Positions 6,140 to 11,241 of a stretch of 11,241 bases of DNA are shown one piece after another. A program made the translations under genes and the position numbers. The notes under the pieces were generated by a model. It did not search any database and was not told where the DNA came from. It was given only the letters and a program-made list of their open reading frames with translations. Origin of the DNA: Actinobacteria bacterium UBA4426 (GTDB lineage: Bacteria; Actinomycetota; Actinomycetes; S36-B12); contig DGQA01000033.1 of NCBI GenBank assembly GCA_002390705.1, positions 1 through 11,241 on the forward strand, in the 5' to 3' direction. Numbering within the stretch: position 1 is the stretch's first letter; every line of letters starts with the position of its first letter.

Positions 6140-7477
6140 ATGGATAAGCAGGCTGAATTTGTTTTGCGGGCTGTTGAGGAACGTGATATTCGATTCGTTC
6201 GTTTGTGGTTCACTGACATTCTTGGAGCTCTGAAATCAGTAGCAATCGCCCCCGCTGAACTTGAGGGTGCATTCACCGAAGGCATTGGCTTTGATGGTTC
6301 AGCGATTGAAGGCTTCGCCCGAGTCTACGAATCTGACATGCTTGCCACGCCCGATCCGAGCACGTTCAGTATTTTACCGTGGCGGGAAGAAGGCCCGGGC
6401 GTTGCGCGAATGTTCTGTGATATCAAAATGCCTGACGGTTCTCCTTCTTTCGCTGATCCACGGCACGTACTCAAGCGCGCGTTAACAAGAGCCGCGGAGA
6501 TGGGTTTCACGTTCTATACGCACTCCGAAGTTGAGTTTTATTTGTTCAAAGACGAACCAGAGCTGGGAAGCGAGCCAGTCCCCATTGATCGGTACGGATA
6601 TTTTGATAATGCCCCAAATGGTCTCGCGCACGACTTCAGACGCCAAGCAATCACGACGCTAGAAGCAATGGGAATCTCAGTTGAATTTAGTCACCACGAG
6701 GGTGGTCCAGGTCAACAGGAAATTGATTTGCGCTATGCAGATGCGCTGTCGACCGCTGACAACCTAATGACTTTCCGGCTGGCCATAAAAGAAGTTGCTC
6801 TGGACCAAGGAATCTTTGCCTCTTTCATGCCGAAGCCCTTTATGGAGCACCCGGGTAGTGGGATGCACACGCACCTTTCCCTTTTCGAAGGTGACACCAA
6901 TGCTTTCTATGAGCCTGGTGCCCCTCACCAACTGTCTAAAGTCGCGCGATCATTTCTTGCCGGGCTACTAGTTCACGCACCTGAAATAACTGCGGTGACG
7001 AACCAATGGGTCAACTCTTATAAGCGCATTGCCGGCGGCGCAGAGGCACCTGCCTGGGCCTGCTGGGGCCGTCACAATCGTTCAGCGCTGTTGCGTGTTC
7101 CGATCTACAAGCCGGACAAGGCAAATAGCGCCCGCCTCGAATACCGGGCTTTGGACAGCGCCACTAATCCATATCTTGCATTTGCCCTCCTACTCTCCGC
7201 AGGGCTTAAAGGGATCGAAGAAGAATATGAGATGCCGCCAGAGGCTGAAGACAATGTATGGGCACTCAGCGAAATTGAACGCAGCGCTCTAGGCATGAAG
7301 CCGTTGCCAGGCAGTTTGAATCAGGCGATTATTGCTATGGAAAACAGTGAACTGGTGGCTGATACTTTGGGTGAGCATGTGTTCGACTTTTTCCTGCGTA
7401 ATAAAAAGGCCGAGTGGAACGAGTATCGCCAGCAAGTGACCCAATGGGAGCTCAACCGATATCTACCTTCCCTTTAG
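6140..7477 (+). CDS. glnA2: GlnA2-type glutamine synthetase family protein (type I, not adenylylatable)
   Basis: Type I glutamine synthetase fold, 445 residues: an N-terminal beta-grasp part (about 15-100, with FTDILG and FDGSAIEGF) and a catalytic C-terminal part. Metal and substrate residues are present: SEVEFYLF (Glu130, Glu132), HHEGGPGQQEID (Glu187, Glu194), GMHTHLSLF (His243, His245), VNSYKR (291-296) and ARLEYRALDS. Classical GlnA has the adenylylated tyrosine in an LYxLP motif. Here the aligned segment reads DNVWALSEIE with Trp374, so GlnE should not modify it. The flap segment IAGGAEAP also differs from VPGFEAP in the nearby GlnA. It may make glutamine from glutamate and ammonia, but Streptomyces GlnA2 has been reported to glutamylate polyamines, so the substrate is open. 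glnE follows after 32 bp, so they are probably co-transcribed. Confidence 0.9.
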   Translation: MDKQAEFVLRAVEERDIRFVRLWFTDILGALKSVAIAPAELEGAFTEGIGFDGSAIEGFARVYESDMLATPDPSTFSILPWREEGPGVARMFCDIKMPDGSPSFADPRHVLKRALTRAAEMGFTFYTHSEVEFYLFKDEPELGSEPVPIDRYGYFDNAPNGLAHDFRRQAITTLEAMGISVEFSHHEGGPGQQEIDLRYADALSTADNLMTFRLAIKEVALDQGIFASFMPKPFMEHPGSGMHTHLSLFEGDTNAFYEPGAPHQLSKVARSFLAGLLVHAPEITAVTNQWVNSYKRIAGGAEAPAWACWGRHNRSALLRVPIYKPDKANSARLEYRALDSATNPYLAFALLLSAGLKGIEEEYEMPPEAEDNVWALSEIERSALGMKPLPGSLNQAIIAMENSELVADTLGEHVFDFFLRNKKAEWNEYRQQVTQWELNRYLPSL

Positions 7478-7509
7478 ATTTTGTGCGCTGTAGGCACTAA
7501 GTTCCACTT

Positions 7510-10482
7510 GTGATCGCTGATTCCTCTCAAGGCTCACCACGTGTGTCCTCGCTGCGTGTGGGGTTACTCAAGGCAGGAGTCACCGACTCAGAAGCCGCAA
7601 TTGCCGCTGTAGCTGAAATTGAATCTCACTCCGATCAAGCAATATCTGGTGCTGAACTTTCGCGGGCTCTCGTGGGAGTCGCCGACCCTGACTTGGCCCT
7701 GACGTCACTTGCGCGATTGGTCGCTAGTGCACCTGTACCCGAACTGACTCGAATGATTAACACCGTTACCGCTGAGCCGATCGTGTTGGGCCGGCTGCTT
7801 ACCCTCATGGGCGTGTCAACGAGGTTCGCTGACTTCTTGATACTTCACCCAGAGATTGGCATGATTGCCGATTCCCAAGTATTAGCTGAACCTCCCGAGG
7901 GGATTGGGGCTCGGCTAATGATCTGTGTCGGCGCTGATCCACATCAGGAAATTCCAATCGCGATGTCTTTCCAGGACGATGTGCTTGATGCCTTGCGTGT
8001 TGCATACTTTCGGGAACTGATGGGAATTGCCGCTCGAGATTTGACCGGGATCTACCCCATGGAAGTGATTGCCGGCTGGCTATCAGATTTGGCTGATGCG
8101 ACCCTCAACGCCGCACTCGCAATTGGTCGAGTAGGGGTCCCTCATCCGCGAACGCCTCTCGCCGTCATTGCGATGGGGAAAAGTGGCGGTCGGGAATTAA
8201 ATTATATTTCCGATGTTGACGTTATCTTTGTGACGGATGAAAGTGATTCGATTAATGATGCAACCCAAATAGCACGTGGTCTGATGCGGGCATGTAGTGC
8301 TGTCACCGCGGAGGGATCAATCTGGGAGGTCGATGCTGCGCTGCGCCCAGAGGGTAAACAGGGTGCACTCGTGCGCACGGTTGAATCCCATGTCGGCTAC
8401 TACGAACGATGGGCGAGTACGTGGGAGTTTCAGGCGTTGCTCAAAGCCAGATGTGTTGCTGGTGACCCGACTGTCGGTGAGCAATACATTCACGGTGTTC
8501 AGCCATTTATTTGGGCAGCTGCTGACCGAGATGGATTCGTAACCGATGTTCAGGCGATGCGCCGTCGGGTTGAAGAAAATGTTAATGCTTCCATTGCCGA
8601 CCGGGAAATAAAATTGGGACCAGGTGGGCTGCGTGACATCGAGTTTTCTGTGCAGCTCCTGCAACTTGTCCACGGTCGCAGCGATGTTCTGATTAGGAGC
8701 AGCAACACGATTGATGCACTTCGGGCACTGGCCATGTGGGGATACGTAGGTCGAGAGGAAGCTTCTCAACTTGAACATTCGTATCGCTTTCTGCGCACCT
8801 TGGAACACAGAATCCAATTGCGTCACCTGCGCCGGACCCACATTGTGCCCCAAGACCCAGATGAACTGCGAGTTATTGCACGCAGCATGGGCATCACGAG
8901 CAACCCAATTGATACCTTGATAAGTCAGTGGGGGAGTAATCGTGCCGAGGTACGCCGGATCCACGAGAAATTGTTTTACCGACCCTTACTCAATGCTGTC
9001 GCAGGGCTTGATGCATCTGCGGCCCGACTCGGTAGCGCTGCCGCGACTGAGAGACTTCGTGCACTCGGTTTTCTTGACCCGGCTGGAGCCCTGCGCAACA
9101 TTGAAGCACTCAGCAGCGGTGTGAGCAGAAGGTCCAATATTCAACGAACCTTGCTGCCGGTCATGCTGTCCTGGTTTGCCCAGGCACCATTTCCTGATAC
9201 CGGGTTGAGCGCTTTTCGCGCCCTAAGTGACCAAGTGGGGTCAAGCCATTGGTATCTGCGTCTATTGCGAGATGAGTCACTTATTGCACAGCGCTTGGCC
9301 TACCTGCTGGCGTCAAGCCGTTACGTCACCGAACTCATCCACAAAGTACCGGAATCCATCTCCATGCTTGCCCATAGTGAAGAATTGGTCCCGCCAGTGT
9401 TGGGGCCAGAAATTGACTCGGTTCTCACTCGTCACCTAGAACCCGAGCGTGCAGTGTCATCTCTGCGTGCGATCAGGCGTCGGGAACTGTTTAGAACAAG
9501 TTCGGCTGATGCATTGCGGTTGACCGACATAACCACGGTGGGACGAGCGCTCACCGAAGTTGCTGAGGCAACAATCCGTGGAGCCCTGGCGTGTGCCAAC
9601 GAGGAGGATCCGAGTGTTCGGTTAGCGGTCATCGGAATGGGCCGCTTCGGCGGTTGTGAACTGGGCTTCGGGAGCGATGCGGACCTGATGTTTGTCTTCG
9701 AACCTGCAGTTGGCGCCGACCATGAAGCAGCGGCCAAGAGTGCCTTTGCTCGAGTGAAGCACATGCGAAGTCTACTCAGCGCGCCCGCAGATGAACCGCC
9801 CCTTGAACTCGATACTGATCTGCGCCCCGAAGGCAAGAACGGTCCGCTAGTTCGATCCTTGGATTCATTTGCCGCTTACTACAAAAAGTGGTCATCACCA
9901 TGGGAAGCCCAAGCGCTTCTGCGCGCGCGAACCGTGGCCGGCGATGCAGACTTGGGTGCACGTTTTGAAAAGATGATCGCCCCAGTTCGTTATCCGGTTG
10001 CTGGTTTGGATGCCACAGCACTTTTAGAGATGCGCACGCTTAAGGCGCGGATGGAAACCGAGCGACTGCCAAGGGGGATTGACCCAAACCGGCATATTAA
10101 ATTGGGGCGTGGGGGGCTCAGCGATGTCGAATGGACGATTCAACTGCTGCAACTAAGCCACGGTCACGAGTACCCGGATTTGCGTACCACCCAAACACTG
10201 CAAGCGTTGGATGCGGCAGAACAGGGGCAGCTGATGAGCCATCAAGATTCGGCGATCCTCGCTAAAGCGTGGACGCTGGCTAGCGAAGTCCGTAATGCAA
10301 TTGTGTTGGTCAAAGGTAAATCAAGTGACGTGCTACCGATTGACGTCACCGATCTTGCAGCGATCGCTTACTTGATGGGATATTCACGTTCGCGCGTTGG
10401 ACAACTAGAGCAGGATTACTTGCGGGCAACTCGCAGGGCCCGTGGGGTTGCCGAGCGGATCTTCTACGGAAGCGTTGCATAA
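7510..10482 (+). CDS. glnE: Bifunctional glutamine synthetase adenylyltransferase/deadenylylase
   Basis: Controls glutamine synthetase by attaching AMP to, or removing it from, one tyrosine per GlnA subunit. The 990 residues form two homologous halves, each a nucleotidyltransferase followed by a helical domain. The N-terminal (deadenylylating) half has IAMGKSGGREL (from about 219) with SDVD (234-237), then DAALRPEGK (from 275) and KLGPGGLRDIEFSVQLLQL. The C-terminal (adenylylating) half has IGMGRFGGCEL (from about 708) with SDAD (722-725), DTDLRPEGK (from 768) and KLGRGGLSDVEWTIQLLQL. Both domains look intact and the length is usual for actinobacteria. The start is GTG 7510 with no clear Shine-Dalgarno; GTG 7543 and 7558 are alternatives. 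Translation probably follows glnA2. Its target glnA lies convergent across one shared terminator. In proteobacteria PII proteins direct the two activities; nothing here shows the signal used. Confidence 0.95.
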   Translation: MIADSSQGSPRVSSLRVGLLKAGVTDSEAAIAAVAEIESHSDQAISGAELSRALVGVADPDLALTSLARLVASAPVPELTRMINTVTAEPIVLGRLLTLMGVSTRFADFLILHPEIGMIADSQVLAEPPEGIGARLMICVGADPHQEIPIAMSFQDDVLDALRVAYFRELMGIAARDLTGIYPMEVIAGWLSDLADATLNAALAIGRVGVPHPRTPLAVIAMGKSGGRELNYISDVDVIFVTDESDSINDATQIARGLMRACSAVTAEGSIWEVDAALRPEGKQGALVRTVESHVGYYERWASTWEFQALLKARCVAGDPTVGEQYIHGVQPFIWAAADRDGFVTDVQAMRRRVEENVNASIADREIKLGPGGLRDIEFSVQLLQLVHGRSDVLIRSSNTIDALRALAMWGYVGREEASQLEHSYRFLRTLEHRIQLRHLRRTHIVPQDPDELRVIARSMGITSNPIDTLISQWGSNRAEVRRIHEKLFYRPLLNAVAGLDASAARLGSAAATERLRALGFLDPAGALRNIEALSSGVSRRSNIQRTLLPVMLSWFAQAPFPDTGLSAFRALSDQVGSSHWYLRLLRDESLIAQRLAYLLASSRYVTELIHKVPESISMLAHSEELVPPVLGPEIDSVLTRHLEPERAVSSLRAIRRRELFRTSSADALRLTDITTVGRALTEVAEATIRGALACANEEDPSVRLAVIGMGRFGGCELGFGSDADLMFVFEPAVGADHEAAAKSAFARVKHMRSLLSAPADEPPLELDTDLRPEGKNGPLVRSLDSFAAYYKKWSSPWEAQALLRARTVAGDADLGARFEKMIAPVRYPVAGLDATALLEMRTLKARMETERLPRGIDPNRHIKLGRGGLSDVEWTIQLLQLSHGHEYPDLRTTQTLQALDAAEQGQLMSHQDSAILAKAWTLASEVRNAIVLVKGKSSDVLPIDVTDLAAIAYLMGYSRSRVGQLEQDYLRATRRARGVAERIFYGSVA

Positions 10483-10501
10483 GAAGAACATTTGCGACTG
10501 A

Positions 10502-10548
10502 GATCGGCGTTAGCCGGTCCGTGGTTAAGTGTGTCGTCCCAGCCGATC
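10502..10548. repeat. Spaced inverted repeat in the glnE-glnA gap
   Basis: GATCGGC (10502-10508) and GCCGATC (10542-10548) are perfect complements 33 bases apart. A direct repeat CCGGTCC (10514-10520 and 10556-10562) lies in and just beyond the loop. The 110-bp stretch after the glnE stop has no credible gene. It is 3' untranslated sequence that could fold, but the repeats are short enough to be chance. Confidence 0.3.
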
Positions 10549-10592
10549 AACTTTTCCGGTCCACAACCAATTCCTGAATAAAGATCGCACCG

Positions 10593-10629
10593 AAAAAGGC
10601 CCCGACTATTAATTAGCCGAGGCCTTTTT
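10593..10629. terminator. Bidirectional Rho-independent terminator between glnE and glnA
   Basis: AAAAAGGCC (10593-10601) and GGCCTTTTT (10621-10629) are perfect complements. The sequence between them can extend the stem imperfectly through CGACT/AGCCG. Because the outer arms are A-run and T-run, the hairpin ends in U residues when transcribed from either side. It can thus stop glnE on the plus strand and glnA (stop at 10660) on the minus strand. It is the only clear intrinsic terminator in the window. Confidence 0.88.
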
Positions 10630-10659
10630 GCCTGAGTTCGGTTGCGCGGTTGATCGTTG

Positions 10660-11241
10660 TTACAGGTCGTAGTACATCTCGAACTCATGTGGGTGCGGAC
10701 GCAAGCGCATGGGTGCGATTTCGTTAGTGCGCTTGTAATCGATCCAGGTCTCAATGAGGTCTGCGGGGAACACTCCACCGGCCTGCAGGTACTCGTTATC
10801 GGCCTCAAGTGCCTCAAGGGCACGATCAAGGGACGCGGGCAACTGTGGAATATTTGCCAACTCTTCGGGCGGCAATTCGTACAGATCCTTGTCAACGGGA
10901 GCAAGCGGTTCGATCTTGTTCTTGATTCCGTCAATCCCGGCCATAAGCTGGGCAGAAAAGGCAAGGTAGGGATTACTCGAGGGGTCTGGTACTCGGAATT
11001 CCACACGCTTTGCTTTCGGAGAGGAACCGGTCACTGGGATCCGAATACAGGCTGACCGGTTGCGAGCGGAGTACACCAAGTTCACCGGTGCTTCAAAGCC
11101 CGGCACTAAACGGTGATAACTGTTAACGGTGGGGTTCGTAAACCCAAGTAGCGACGGTGCGTGGTGTAAAAGGCCACCGATATACCAGCGAGCAATATCA
11201 GACAGGCCGCCGTAGCCGCTTTCATCGTAAAACAGTGGCTT
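10660..11241 (-). CDS. glnA: Glutamine synthetase type I (GlnA), C-terminal part; N-terminus beyond right edge
   Basis: ATP-dependent synthesis of glutamine from glutamate and ammonia by a dodecamer; the main ammonia-assimilating enzyme. The frame is open from the right edge to a TAA at 10662-10660, giving the last 193 residues of a protein normally near 470. An internal Met codon at 11106 is not the start, because family sequence continues upstream of it (WYIGGLLHHAPSL, FTNPTVNSYHRLVPGFEAP). The flap glutamate in PGFEAP, the arginine-rich ARNRSACIRIP segment and EFRVPDPSSNPYLAF are active-site stretches. KDLYELPPEEL has the conserved tyrosine (codon 10881-10879) that GlnE adenylylates, which marks this as the regulated GSI-beta type. 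The C-terminus ends in EMYYDL. It converges on glnE and shares its terminator. Promoter and any nitrogen-regulator sites are outside the window. Confidence 0.97.
   Translation of the reverse strand, partial: KPLFYDESGYGGLSDIARWYIGGLLHHAPSLLGFTNPTVNSYHRLVPGFEAPVNLVYSARNRSACIRIPVTGSSPKAKRVEFRVPDPSSNPYLAFSAQLMAGIDGIKNKIEPLAPVDKDLYELPPEELANIPQLPASLDRALEALEADNEYLQAGGVFPADLIETWIDYKRTNEIAPMRLRPHPHEFEMYYDL

Noticed and set aside
8317..8964. 215-codon minus-strand open frame inside glnE
   Set aside because: It overlaps a region of glnE with clear family motifs, and its translation shows no recognisable domain or start signals.
10483..10592. tRNA or small RNA gene in the glnE-glnA gap
   Set aside because: No cloverleaf arms or CCA end, and no promoter was seen. 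Only a 7-bp spaced inverted repeat is present.
10464..11006. 180-codon minus-strand frame across the glnE end, terminator and glnA
   Set aside because: It runs through the intrinsic terminator and overlaps glnA in another frame; the composition looks like a shadow.

Overview
The window looks like a chromosomal housekeeping segment from an actinobacterium (Actinomycetota) of moderate rather than high GC. Three things point there. A coenzyme-F420:NADP oxidoreductase gene sits beside pantothenate and NAD genes. A two-domain GlnE lies directly next to a GlnA2-type glutamine synthetase and faces an adenylylatable GlnA, an arrangement known from Mycobacterium and Streptomyces. Weak or absent Shine-Dalgarno sequences at several starts also suggest leaderless mRNAs. 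The exact lineage cannot be fixed from the sequence alone; a planktonic, low-GC actinobacterium is a guess.

Layout, left to right. (1) At 1-123, on the minus strand, is the N-terminus of a strongly basic Lys/Ala/Pro protein built of 17-residue repeats, running off the left edge, with a recognisable sigma-70-type promoter upstream. (2) At 248-991 (+) is npdG, the F420-dependent NADP reductase. It converges with panB (1004-1825, -), ketopantoate hydroxymethyltransferase, leaving 12 bp between the stops. (3) At 2033-4300 (+) is a two-gene drug-efflux module: a 14-TM MFS exporter of the EmrB/QacA type and its TetR-family regulator. It is preceded by a long near-perfect palindrome that is probably the TetR operator. 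(4) At 4297-5961 (-) is nadE, glutamine-dependent NAD+ synthetase, whose stop overlaps the tetR stop by 4 bp. (5) At 5962-6139 is the divergent nadE/glnA2 intergenic region. It holds two abutting inverted repeats and a tandem array of five 14-bp repeats ending just before the glnA2 ribosome binding site. (6) At 6140-10482 (+) are glnA2 (non-adenylylatable glutamine-synthetase-like enzyme) and glnE (GS adenylyltransferase/deadenylylase), probably one operon. (7) At 10593-10629 is a bidirectional Rho-independent terminator, followed on the minus strand by the C-terminal 193 residues of glnA (10660-11241), with the conserved adenylylation tyrosine.

How it fits together. The right half is a nitrogen-assimilation cluster. 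GlnA makes glutamine, GlnE switches GlnA by adenylylating one tyrosine, and GlnA2 is a paralogue that lacks this tyrosine and so should escape GlnE. NadE consumes glutamine to complete NAD+, and NpdG exchanges hydride between NADP(H) and F420. No wholly new system is evident. The least-explained sequence is the 14-bp repeat array upstream of glnA2; the palindrome before the efflux pump and the 51-bp-period basic gene at the left edge come next.
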